Shown in pieces: positions 33,323 to 41,381 of a DNA stretch of 64,000 bases (the first letter of the stretch is position 1; each line of letters starts with the position of its first letter). The notes under the pieces were generated by a model. That model ran no database searches and was not told the origin of the DNA. It worked only from the letters and a program-made list of their open reading frames with translations. The translations under genes and the position numbers were made by a program. Source of the DNA: Roseibium aggregatum (GTDB lineage Bacteria; Pseudomonadota; Alphaproteobacteria; Rhizobiales; Stappiaceae); the NCBI RefSeq assembly GCF_017309185.1, contig NZ_JAEKJZ010000008.1, positions 62,001 through 126,000 of the forward strand. The letters run 5' to 3'.

Positions 33323-34391
33323 AGCTGATCACCACCTTGTCTGAGACAGGAAGGCACTGGCAGGAAAGCACGTAGCCGGCCCGGACTTCGTAGTCCTCCA
33401 GCGCGTGGTTCACTTCCATTTCCACCTCGCCCTCGATCACCTTCGCGCGGCACGTGGAACACACCCCCGCCTTGCAGGAATAAGGCGCGTCCATGGCGTT
33501 GGCGATCGCGGCGTCCAGAACCGAGGTTCCGTCCTTTTCCATCTGGAAGTTGCGCGTGGTGCCGTCGAGTGTGACCGAGATCTCGCAGGTTCCGGCGGCC
33601 GCCGAAACAGCGCTGGACGTGGCGCGGGCCTTGGCCCGGCCGGGTTGGGACGAAGCGAAGAGCTCGAAGCGGATCTGGTCGTCGTTGAGGCCATGCCGGC
33701 GCAGACTGTCGGCGATGGTCAGCATCATCGGTTCCGGACCGCAGATGAAAGCCGTGTCGACCTCCTCCGCGTCAACCCAGAGACGGAACAGCATGTCCAT
33801 CTTCTCCGCGTCGATGCGCCCGGTGAAAAGCTCGATGTCCTGCGATTCCGTTTCCAGGATATGGATCAGCGAGAACCGGCCGAGATAGGCGTTCTTCAGG
33901 TCCTCAAGCTCTTCGCGGAACATGATCGAACTGGTCTGCCGGTTGGCGTAGATCAGCGTGAAGGTGCTCTGCGGTTCGCGGGCAAGAACGGTCTTGATGA
34001 TGGACAGGACAGGGGTGATCCCGGAGCCGCCGGCAAAGCCCAGATAGGTTTTAGCGCTTGTCGGCTCAAGTTCGGTGAAGAAGCGGCCCATCGGCGTCAT
34101 CGCCTCCAGCCGGTCGCCGACCTTCAGGTCTTCGTTCGCCCAGGTCGAGAACGCGCCGCCTTCGACCCGCTTGATGCCGACCTTGAGGCAGCCCTCGTCC
34201 TTGCCGGCGCAGATCGAGTAGGACCGGCGCAGTTCCTCCCCGTCGAAATCGCGGCGAAAGGTCAGATACTGGCCCTGGGTAAAATCGAAGGCCGGCGCAT
34301 CGGCGTCGTCCTCCGGCTTCAGGGTGACCACCACCGCATCGCGGGTGTCCCGGCGGATGTCGGTTACTTCCAGAGAATGAAATCGTGCCAT
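33312..34391 (-). CDS. paaE: Phenylacetyl-CoA epoxidase reductase subunit
   Basis: A 359-residue oxidoreductase delivering electrons from NADPH to the PaaA di-iron site. It has an FAD domain (RRSYSICAG), an NAD domain (GFAGGSGITPVLSIIKTVL), and a C-terminal 2Fe-2S ferredoxin domain with CKAGVCSTC plus a final Cys in LSCQCLP. Length fits PaaE. The ATG at 34391 follows GGGAGGAGG; the frame upstream runs through paaD. It comes 23 nt after paaD. Confidence 0.95.
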   Translation of the reverse strand: MARFHSLEVTDIRRDTRDAVVVTLKPEDDADAPAFDFTQGQYLTFRRDFDGEELRRSYSICAGKDEGCLKVGIKRVEGGAFSTWANEDLKVGDRLEAMTPMGRFFTELEPTSAKTYLGFAGGSGITPVLSIIKTVLAREPQSTFTLIYANRQTSSIMFREELEDLKNAYLGRFSLIHILETESQDIELFTGRIDAEKMDMLFRLWVDAEEVDTAFICGPEPMMLTIADSLRRHGLNDDQIRFELFASSQPGRAKARATSSAVSAAAGTCEISVTLDGTTRNFQMEKDGTSVLDAAIANAMDAPYSCKAGVCSTCRAKVIEGEVEMEVNHALEDYEVRAGYVLSCQCLPVSDKVVISYDE

Positions 34392-34414
34392 GGGCGAAAC
34401 CCTCCTCCCAGAGG

Positions 34415-34936
34415 TCAGATGCACTTGAAATAATCGAATGGTTCGAGGCAGTCCTTGCAGCGCCAGGCGGCCTTGCAGGGCGTCGAGCCGAACTGGCTGA
34501 CCCGTTCCGTGTTTTTCGAGCCGCAGCGCGGGCAGGCAACCGTGAGGCCGCTTTCCCCGGACAGGCGCGCCGCCTTGGCGCTCATGCCGGTGGACGCGGT
34601 GCCGTCGACCGGCGGCGCGATGCCGAACTGTTTCAGCTTCTCGCGCGCCTCTTCGGTCACCCAGTCCGTCGACCAAGGCGGCGACAGGCGGCGTTCAAGG
34701 CGCAGGTTGTCCAGGCCCTTCTCGCGCAGCTTGTCCTCGATCATCATGTCGATGACCGCCGTGGCCGGGCAGCCCGAATAGGTCGGCGTCACGGCCACGA
34801 CGAGCGTATCGCCGTCGTAGCTGACGTCGCGAACGATGCCGAGCTCGGTGACCGAGACGACCGGAATTTCCGGATCCGGAACCTCGGACAACCAGTCCCA
34901 GACCTCGTCCGGTGCCGGATGAAGCGTGGTGGACAT
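34415..34936 (-). CDS. paaD: Phenylacetyl-CoA epoxidase assembly protein
   Basis: A 173-residue protein with an N-terminal MIP18/DUF59 domain (VWDWLSEVPDPEIPVVSVTELGIVRDV, TPTYSGCPA) and a C-terminal zinc ribbon (ACPRCGSKNTERV and WRCKDCLEPFDYFKC). PaaD is needed for iron-cluster or cofactor maturation of the epoxidase. It lies 10 nt after paaC. Confidence 0.95.
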   Translation of the reverse strand: MSTTLHPAPDEVWDWLSEVPDPEIPVVSVTELGIVRDVSYDGDTLVVAVTPTYSGCPATAVIDMMIEDKLREKGLDNLRLERRLSPPWSTDWVTEEAREKLKQFGIAPPVDGTASTGMSAKAARLSGESGLTVACPRCGSKNTERVSQFGSTPCKAAWRCKDCLEPFDYFKCI

Positions 34937-34946
34937 TGCTTTCGCC

Positions 34947-35771
34947 CTACCAGCTCGCGCCGGGATAGGCGCGCTGCAGGAACTGCATTTCCGCGAGGAT
35001 GAAACCGAGATGCTCGGTATGCCGGCCCTGCTTGCCGCCCTTGTGGACGAAGCCGGCTTCCGCGGGCATGGCCAGCGTGGCTTCCTTCAGCACGTCGCGC
35101 ACGGTGGTTTCCCACTCTCCGCGCAGGCTTTCGAGATCCGGTGCGATACCGGCCTGCGTCATGGCCGCATCGACCTCGTCACCCACAAACATCTCGCCGG
35201 AATAGGCCCAAAGGAGATCGAGCGCGTCCTGCATGCGGCGGTGGCTTTCCTCGGTCCCGTCGCCCAGGCGAACCACCAGATCGGAGGCGCGGTCCAGGTG
35301 ATAGCTGACTTCCTTCAGCGCCTTGGCGGCGATTTCGGCAACGCGCGGGCTCTTTGAGTTGTCAGCGAGCCACGTGAGCAGGTGATAGTGAAAGGCGTCG
35401 AACAGGAATTCGCGCATCATCGTCACCGCCATGTCGCCTTTCGGCAGCTCCACCAGCAGAAGATTGCGGAATTTCATGGCGTCGCGCAGATAGGCGAGCT
35501 TGTCGGCGTCCCGGCCTTCACCCTCGACCTCGCCGGCAAGACCCAGCCACATCTGGGTGTGGCCGATCAGGTCCAGGGCCGTGTTGGCGAGCGCGATGTC
35601 CTCTTCCAGAACCGGACCGTGACCGCACCATTCGGAGGTGCGGTGACCGAGGATCAGCGCGTTGTCTCCCATCCGGCAGAGCCATTCGAAAAACGCGGGC
35701 CGAAGCGAGGCATCCGAAACGAAGGAATCCTCGGGAACGGATGTTGCAGCCGTTTCGAGCGCAGCCATCAC
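34947..35771 (-). CDS. paaC: Phenylacetyl-CoA epoxidase structural subunit
   Basis: A 274-residue ferritin-like subunit that forms a heterodimer with PaaA but lacks the active di-iron centre. DNALILGHRTSEWCGHGPVLEEDIALANTALDLIGH and FHYHLLTWLADNSKS are typical of PaaC. Its ATG overlaps the paaB stop by 4 nt. Confidence 0.95.
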   Translation of the reverse strand: MMAALETAATSVPEDSFVSDASLRPAFFEWLCRMGDNALILGHRTSEWCGHGPVLEEDIALANTALDLIGHTQMWLGLAGEVEGEGRDADKLAYLRDAMKFRNLLLVELPKGDMAVTMMREFLFDAFHYHLLTWLADNSKSPRVAEIAAKALKEVSYHLDRASDLVVRLGDGTEESHRRMQDALDLLWAYSGEMFVGDEVDAAMTQAGIAPDLESLRGEWETTVRDVLKEATLAMPAEAGFVHKGGKQGRHTEHLGFILAEMQFLQRAYPGASW

Positions 35772-36055
35772 ATTTTCCCCACTTCTTCGGGAATGTCGAA
35801 AAAGGTCGGATGACGATAGGTCTTGCTTTCCGCCGGATCGAACAGCGGGCCCTTTTCAGACGGGCTCGACGCGGTGATCTCCTTGGACGGCACCACCCAG
35901 ATCGAGACACCCTCCTTGCGGCGGGTGTAGACGTCGCGGGCATGGTTGATAGCCATTTCCGCGTCGGGTGCATGCAGGCTGCCGACGTGACGGTGGTTCA
36001 GTCCGTGTTGCCCACGGATAAAAACCTCCCAAAGCGGCCATTCTTTCTTGGACAT
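35768..36055 (-). CDS. paaB: Phenylacetyl-CoA epoxidase subunit PaaB
   Basis: A 95-residue bridging subunit of the PaaABC complex, recognised by MSKKEWPLWEVFIRGQHGLNHRHVGS and MAINHARDVYTRRKEGVSIWVV. The start at 36055 gives the normal family length and follows GGGAGGACC; an upstream frame extends into paaA. It comes 35 nt after paaA. Confidence 0.95.
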   Translation of the reverse strand: MSKKEWPLWEVFIRGQHGLNHRHVGSLHAPDAEMAINHARDVYTRRKEGVSIWVVPSKEITASSPSEKGPLFDPAESKTYRHPTFFDIPEEVGKM

Positions 36056-36090
36056 GACAGGTCCTCCCTCGAAACCTTGATATCTTCGGA

Positions 36091-37089
36091 TTATTCGGCG
36101 GCCACGGAAGCCGCCCGGCGGCGTTCGGCAGCCCTTTCTGCATAGGCGTTCAACCCGTCGCGGAACCACGCGCCGTCTTCCCAGGCCTTGACCCGGTCGC
36201 CGAGCCGTTCGCGGTTGCACGGGCCGTTGCCCTTGATCACTTCGAAGAACTCCGACCAGTCCGGCTCGGAGAAATCGTACCCCTGCTTTTCCTCGTTCCA
36301 GGCAAGGTTCTCGTCCGGAATCGTGAGGCCCAGATATTCCGCCTGGGGCACCGTCTCGTTGACGAATTTCTGGCGCAGTTCGTCATTGGTGTTGATCTTG
36401 ATCTTCCAGGCCATGGACTGGGCGGAATGGACGGAATCCTTGTCGGACGGTCCGAACATCATCAGCGCCGGATACCAGAAGCGGTTCATCGCGTCCTGAG
36501 CCATTTCCTTTTGTTCCGGCGTGCCGAAGGCCATTTTCATCATGATCGAATAGCCCTGGCGCTGGTGAAAGCTCTCTTCCTTGCAGATGCGGATCATGGC
36601 GCGGCTGTAGGGGCCGTAGGAAGTGCGCTGCAGCGGCACCTGGTTCATGATCGCCGCCCCGTCCACGAGCCAGCCGACCGCGCCCATGTCCGCCCAGTTC
36701 AGGGTCGGATAATTGAAGATGGAGCTGTATTTCATCTTGCCCGAATGGAGCTTTTCAAGAAGCTCGTCACGGGAGACGCCCAGCGTCTCGGCCGCTGAGT
36801 AGAGATAGAGCCCGTGACCGGCCTCGTCCTGCACCTTGGCAAGCAGGATGGCCTTGCGCTCCAGCGTCGGCGCGCGGGTGATCCAGTTGCCTTCCGGCAG
36901 CTGACCGACGATTTCCGAATGGGCGTGCTGGCCGATCTGGCGCACCAGGGTCTTGCGGTAGCCTTCCGGCATCCAGTCCTTGGGTTCGATCTTTTCGCCG
37001 GCATCGACACGGTCCTGAAAGGCCCTTTCCTCGGGCGACATGTCTTCGCGGGACTTGATAGCATCCGATTTCACGAGCTGCGCATACAT
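36091..37089 (-). CDS. paaA: Phenylacetyl-CoA epoxidase catalytic subunit
   Basis: A 332-residue di-iron oxygenase subunit making ring-1,2-epoxyphenylacetyl-CoA. Both metal motifs are intact: VQDEAGHGLYLY (E-x2-H) and CKEESFHQRQGYS (E-x2-H). EIVGQLPEGNWI is also typical of PaaA. ATG 37089 follows GGAGGAAGTTTC; an earlier ATG adds residues not in the family. Its gap to paaJ contains a hairpin. Confidence 0.96.
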   Translation of the reverse strand: MYAQLVKSDAIKSREDMSPEERAFQDRVDAGEKIEPKDWMPEGYRKTLVRQIGQHAHSEIVGQLPEGNWITRAPTLERKAILLAKVQDEAGHGLYLYSAAETLGVSRDELLEKLHSGKMKYSSIFNYPTLNWADMGAVGWLVDGAAIMNQVPLQRTSYGPYSRAMIRICKEESFHQRQGYSIMMKMAFGTPEQKEMAQDAMNRFWYPALMMFGPSDKDSVHSAQSMAWKIKINTNDELRQKFVNETVPQAEYLGLTIPDENLAWNEEKQGYDFSEPDWSEFFEVIKGNGPCNRERLGDRVKAWEDGAWFRDGLNAYAERAAERRRAASVAAE

Positions 37090-37173
37090 GAAACTTCCTC
37101 CAATTCCGCCGGCCCGGTCTGGTCTTCGGTCCGGCACTTGACCTTCAGGCGTCCGCCTATGTCATTCGACCCA

Positions 37174-37197
37174 GCGGGCTCTGCCCCCACAGCCCGC
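37174..37197 (-). promoter_or_regulatory. Intercistronic hairpin between paaJ and paaA
   Basis: GCGGGCT and AGCCCGC form a 7 bp stem with a 10 nt loop just after the paaJ stop, without a U-tract. It may stabilise the paaJ message or slightly attenuate paaA. Confidence 0.4.
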
Positions 37198-37207
37198 CAC
37201 TTTCAGG

Positions 37208-38413
37208 CTACACCCGCTCAAGGATAAGGGCGATGCCCTGCCCGACGCCGACGCACATGGTGCAAAGGCCGTAGCGTCCGCCGGTGCGTTGCAACTGATA
37301 GGCGGCGTGCAGAACCAGCCGCGCTCCCGACATGCCGAGCGGGTGACCGATCGCGATCGCGCCGCCATTGGCATTCACGTGCGGCGCATCCTCGGGCAGA
37401 CCGAGTTCGCGCAAAACCGCCAGAGACTGGGACGCAAAGGCTTCGTTCAGCTCGATCACGTCCATCTGGCCCAACTCGAGACCCGCCCGCTGAAGAACCT
37501 TCCGCGTCGCCGGAACAGGACCGATGCCCATCACCCGCGGCGGCACGCCGGCCGCCGCCATGGCGACGATGCGCGCCTTCGGCGTCAGGCCGTTCGCCTG
37601 CGCGGCGGCTTCCGAAGCGACAATCGCGGCCGCGGCCCCGTCGTTGACACCGGAGGCATTGCCCGCGGTAACCGTCAGATCCGGCGCATTCACGCCGCGA
37701 AGTTTTGCGAGCGCTTCCACGCCCGTGCCCGGACGGGGGTGCTCGTCCGTGTCAACCACAAGGGGATCGCCCTTGCGCTGCGGAATGGTGACCGCAACGA
37801 TCTCGTCCTTGAAGATGCCCGCCTTTTGCGCGGCATCCCAACGGCGCTGGCTTTCAGCAGCGAACCGATCCTGGTCTTCCCTGGAAATCTTGTAGTCTTC
37901 GGCGACATTATCCGCCGTTTCCGGCATCGAATGGGTGCCGAAAGCCTTGTCCAGCCTCTTGTTCTTGAAACGCCAGCCGATGGTGGTGTCGTACATTTCC
38001 GCATTGCGGGAGAACGCCGACGTTGCCTTGGCAACAACAAAAGGCGCGCGGCTCATGCTTTCGACGCCGCCGGCGATCATCAGGTCGGCGTCGCCTGCCT
38101 TGATCGAGCGCGCCGCCAGGCCGATGGCATCCATTCCGGACCCGCAGAGGCGATTGACCGTGGTGCCGGGCACGGAAACCGGAAGACCCGACAGCAGGAC
38201 CGCCATTCGCGCCACGTTGCGATTGTCTTCGCCGGCCTGATTGGCGCATCCGAGGATGACGTCGCAGACGGCTTCCCAATCCGCGTTCGGATTCCGTTCG
38301 ATCAGCGCCTCGATGGGTCTCGCCGCGAGATCGTCCGCACGCACCTGCGACAGGGCTCCGCCATAGCGTCCGATTGGCGTTCGCACCGCGTCACAGATAA
38401 AGGCGTCCGTCAT
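37208..38413 (-). CDS. paaJ: 3-oxoadipyl-CoA/3-oxo-5,6-dehydrosuberyl-CoA thiolase
   Basis: A 401-residue thiolase that acts twice in the pathway, releasing acetyl-CoA, and finally succinyl-CoA. The acyl-accepting Cys is in NRLCGSGMDAIG (~90), with AFASQSLAVLRELG, NANGGAIAIGHPLGMSGARL and the C-terminal Cys in GLCTMCVGVGQG. The N terminus TDAFICDAVRTPIGRYGGALS matches PcaF/PaaJ. It begins the structural part of the unit behind a PaaR-type operator. Beta-ketoadipate (pcaF) use is also possible. Confidence 0.92.
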   Translation of the reverse strand: MTDAFICDAVRTPIGRYGGALSQVRADDLAARPIEALIERNPNADWEAVCDVILGCANQAGEDNRNVARMAVLLSGLPVSVPGTTVNRLCGSGMDAIGLAARSIKAGDADLMIAGGVESMSRAPFVVAKATSAFSRNAEMYDTTIGWRFKNKRLDKAFGTHSMPETADNVAEDYKISREDQDRFAAESQRRWDAAQKAGIFKDEIVAVTIPQRKGDPLVVDTDEHPRPGTGVEALAKLRGVNAPDLTVTAGNASGVNDGAAAAIVASEAAAQANGLTPKARIVAMAAAGVPPRVMGIGPVPATRKVLQRAGLELGQMDVIELNEAFASQSLAVLRELGLPEDAPHVNANGGAIAIGHPLGMSGARLVLHAAYQLQRTGGRYGLCTMCVGVGQGIALILERV

Positions 38414-38453
38414 GAAGTCCTCCCGATTTATCCTCCCGGCCGACCATCATTTA

Positions 38454-38477
38454 CCGACCGCTCGGTCAGTCTTATAG
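38454..38477 (-). promoter_or_regulatory. paaJ promoter with PaaR-type operator
   Basis: On the minus strand TATAAG (38477-38472) is a -10 box, followed after 2 nt by TGACCGAGCGGTCGGT (38469-38454). The latter is palindromic and matches the paaG operator at 14 of 16 positions, in the same place relative to the -10. The -35 is poorly conserved. Confidence 0.65.
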
Positions 38478-38564
38478 CATCAATACATCACGCATAAAAC
38501 CATTTTTTACATAAAAACGTGATGCTTTCGCGGCTGGCAAAAATTCCCTATTTATTTCAGATCG

Positions 38565-39434
38565 TTACACGGTCGCTTCGCGCCGCAGACGATTCAATCG
38601 AAGCACGGTCGCTTCGGTTTCGGGCGGCAACAGGCCCTTCTCATCGTGAAACATGCGTCCGACAAAGTCGTCCGCCGCGCCTGTCAGGGCCAGATAGCAG
38701 GTCACGAAAAGACGCCTTGCGTCTTCGGCAGGCCAGTCTTCCGGCCAGGCGGCACGGGGCAGGCGTGGGTCCTTCAGCGCGGCCAGCCTGTAATGATGGA
38801 CCAGTTGCAGGCGCAGCGCGAGCGCCTGCTCCCCGCTCATCCCGCACCCGCCCGCGTCTCTGGACAGCAGGCTTCCAAGCGCTTCGAAGCGGGTGAGGAA
38901 GGCCCGGTATCTGGCGGCAACCGCAGCCAGGTCCCAGCGTTCCGCCGCATAGGTCCGTAGTCCACCGGGGTCAGAGACGGGTTCGGCGGCCAGCACCGGA
39001 CCGCCCACCTTGGGAATGTCGTCCCGGTTTGGAGCCATCGCGCCTCCCTGCCCCGTCGAGACCCATCCTTCCGGTAGCGGATCGGGCGTCCGGAGGGCCA
39101 TGAGCCAACCGCTCGCCGGCGGTGGCGGGGCATAAAGGATGCGGGCCGCCGCCCGGAATTCCGATTGCGCCTCATCCGTCAGACGATAATAGCTCTTGCG
39201 TCCGATCCGTTCGCCAAGCAGCTTTCCGCCCGCGACCAGCCGGGAGACGGCTGTGCGCACGAGGCTTTCGCTGATGCCCTGGACCGCACAGCAGGACACA
39301 AGATCGCCCATCCACAGCGTACCGCCGCGCGGTTCGACGACATCACCATAGATCGTGACGATAAAGACCGGCGCTCTCGGCACATCCGGCGACAGAACAG
39401 TCTCCACAACATCGTCAACCGCGGCCGCCCTCAT
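38565..39434 (-). CDS. paaX: PaaX-family transcriptional regulator
   Basis: A 289-residue regulator of the PaaX family, which represses phenylacetate genes until phenylacetyl-CoA is bound. The N-terminal winged helix carries VQGISESLVRTAVSRLVAGGKLLGERIGRKSYYRLT; the C-terminal PaaX domain ends with WPAEDARRLFVTCYLALTGAADDFVGRMF. I start it at ATG 39434 with GGGGAAGGG upstream; a TTG 18 nt further upstream also opens the frame. It lies 151 nt upstream of paaJ on the same strand, so both PaaX and PaaR may act on this pathway. Confidence 0.85.
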   Translation of the reverse strand: MRAAAVDDVVETVLSPDVPRAPVFIVTIYGDVVEPRGGTLWMGDLVSCCAVQGISESLVRTAVSRLVAGGKLLGERIGRKSYYRLTDEAQSEFRAAARILYAPPPPASGWLMALRTPDPLPEGWVSTGQGGAMAPNRDDIPKVGGPVLAAEPVSDPGGLRTYAAERWDLAAVAARYRAFLTRFEALGSLLSRDAGGCGMSGEQALALRLQLVHHYRLAALKDPRLPRAAWPEDWPAEDARRLFVTCYLALTGAADDFVGRMFHDEKGLLPPETEATVLRLNRLRREATV

Positions 39435-39884
39435 GCGCCAGCCCTTCCCCAACTGAATTCAACACATGACAACTTAGCCTCATTTCCGGAAAAAACGTAG
39501 TGCAATTGCCCCGGACCCAAATCCCGAAGCGTGTCCCGGGGCACGCCGCGCCTCCGTCCGCCAGGTCAAAAGGCAGGCGCGAAACGCACCGGATCGAGAA
39601 GATTTTTAGGCCGCAAAGAAACAAGTAAATCAATAATAGTTCGAATTTACTTGTATATTTGCTGGTTTTTATTTTTCCGATTGGTGGTTACATGATGATG
39701 TTTTCATGATATCCGTACAGCTCAGGAATAAGTGCAGCAAATTTTAATAATTGCTGTAATTTAAAGGCGTTTTTGTTTCGATGAGGCAGATCACATCAAC
39801 CGCTCCCAGTAGAACCCTACCTGATGCGGCCGGTGTAAACGCGGGGCGATCCACGGCAGAATCTTCCAAAGCTTTAAAGAGGCA
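39435..39884. other. 450 bp intergenic region before the glycan cassette
   Basis: The part from about 39600 to 39780 is strikingly AT-rich compared with everything around it and contains the inverted repeat at 39621-39654. It should carry the paaX and glycan-cassette promoters. No gene was seen. Confidence 0.6.
39621..39654. promoter_or_regulatory. Perfect AT-rich inverted repeat
   Basis: ACAAGTAAAT and ATTTACTTGT form perfect 10 bp arms around a 14 bp spacer. Located about 230 bp upstream of the first glycan-cassette gene. A regulator site is more likely than a terminator because neither side carries a U-tract. Confidence 0.45.
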
Positions 39885-41381
39885 ATGCAAGACGAGATGT
39901 CTTTAGCACCATGGCAGTTGCCAGCTGGCCGAAAGCTGGTATTAGCGTCCGAACAGGACAGGGAAGCACTTGCAGGGAGTTCGATCGAGCATCTGGTTCG
40001 ATACCTTGAACCCGGATCAACCGGCATCCCTGTTCTCAGGAATACCTTCCCCCTCCTTGCCGTTGCTTTCTCGAAGGAAAGCGAGGCCTCCCTCAAGACC
40101 ATCCTCTCGTCGATCAGACAGCTTAGAACCGTCCCCGAGGTTGAAGTCCTCAGGCTCGAAGCCGGCAAGAGCGAAAAGGCGTTCGAACTCATGCGCGCCC
40201 TGCTTGACGGCGGTGTCGGGCGGGTGGCGTCGTTTTCGGCGTCCTTCACCGCCGAACTCGCCCTTTTGCGGCGCGAACGCGAAGCGCTTCTGGAAAACTA
40301 TCGGGCGCTGGAGGATGCCTTTCAGGCCCGCAACTGGGAGCCCCTGGCCGAAACCTTCGTTCACGACCCCTATGTCGATCCGAAAGACGAAGGCATCGGC
40401 CAATTGCTCGCCAGCGGTTTCATCGACCAGCTGCTCCCGGTGTCGAGCCTCGGCGTGGCCGGCATCGCGCTCCACCTGAGCTCGGTTCCGAAGGACGGCG
40501 GCGCACTCTCCGTGACGCTCAGTTACGTCGAAAGCGAGGAGACCGTCGCGGAATGGACCGTCGACTACAAGAACCTCGTGACCGGCTGGAACTACTTCTC
40601 CCTGCCGCGCGCCTGCGGAGGTGCGGCGAGAACATTGCGGCTTCGTGTCTCCACATCGGGCACCGAGACCATCGGTCTGTCCCTTGGCTACCCGATCGCC
40701 AGCGAGCGATACACGACCCGATCGAACGTGGAACATCCCGATCTCGACTTACGTCCACTGGCCTTTCGGGTCTACACCGGCGTTCCAGGCGTTGCTCCGA
40801 CTCTCGCGCCCAACATGATCGCGCCGACATCGACGCAGGGCACCCCCCGCGTACAGAACTATCACCTGCCGGTGGATCTGCTGAAGCAGGTCATCGACGT
40901 TTCGGTGAGTTCCATCGTTCCCGACTTCGAAACCATCAGCTTTCTCGAGCACGAGCACGCCCTGGTTTGCCATCCGCTGCCGAGCGGTATCACCGCGGGC
41001 GCGATCAGCGGCGCCGTGGAAGCAGGGACAACGTCGCTTTCGGCGAATGCGATCATCGATCATCCGGAGGGTGCGCCGGCGGCCGTCAGTTTTTTGCTCG
41101 CTCCCGCCAACACGGACCCTCGGTCGAAGGTCGAGGAAATCGAACGCAGCGAACCGGCCTTCCCCACCGCCATGTTCTCCGGCTGGCGCGAAGTCGGTCC
41201 GGAGAGCCCGATCAGCATCAACATGCAGCTCGACGAACCGCTGGGCGGCCCCATGGACCTGATGATCCTCAGCCGCGCGGTCGGCGACTCGGTGGATTTC
41301 TCCTGGCTGAAGGTCTCGGGCTTCCGGATCGTCAGGCAATCTCCGGCGGCGGCGGGAACTGGGGACGTTCATGTCCAGTAG
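39885..41381 (+). CDS. Uncharacterised protein of a glycan cassette
   Basis: A 498-residue protein without a signal peptide or membrane helix. The first part (~70-160) is helical with charged stretches (LLRREREALLENYRALEDAFQARNW). From ~175 it is beta-rich and jelly-roll-like (LGVAGIALHLSSVP, ALSVTLSYVES, TLRLRVSTSGTETIGLSLG), resembling carbohydrate-binding modules. It may correspond to the DUF6212 group, but this is from memory and unproven. GAGG lies 6 nt before the ATG. It overlaps the glycosyltransferase gene by 11 nt, so the two are coupled and probably act on the same glycan. Confidence 0.7.
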   Translation: MQDEMSLAPWQLPAGRKLVLASEQDREALAGSSIEHLVRYLEPGSTGIPVLRNTFPLLAVAFSKESEASLKTILSSIRQLRTVPEVEVLRLEAGKSEKAFELMRALLDGGVGRVASFSASFTAELALLRREREALLENYRALEDAFQARNWEPLAETFVHDPYVDPKDEGIGQLLASGFIDQLLPVSSLGVAGIALHLSSVPKDGGALSVTLSYVESEETVAEWTVDYKNLVTGWNYFSLPRACGGAARTLRLRVSTSGTETIGLSLGYPIASERYTTRSNVEHPDLDLRPLAFRVYTGVPGVAPTLAPNMIAPTSTQGTPRVQNYHLPVDLLKQVIDVSVSSIVPDFETISFLEHEHALVCHPLPSGITAGAISGAVEAGTTSLSANAIIDHPEGAPAAVSFLLAPANTDPRSKVEEIERSEPAFPTAMFSGWREVGPESPISINMQLDEPLGGPMDLMILSRAVGDSVDFSWLKVSGFRIVRQSPAAAGTGDVHVQ

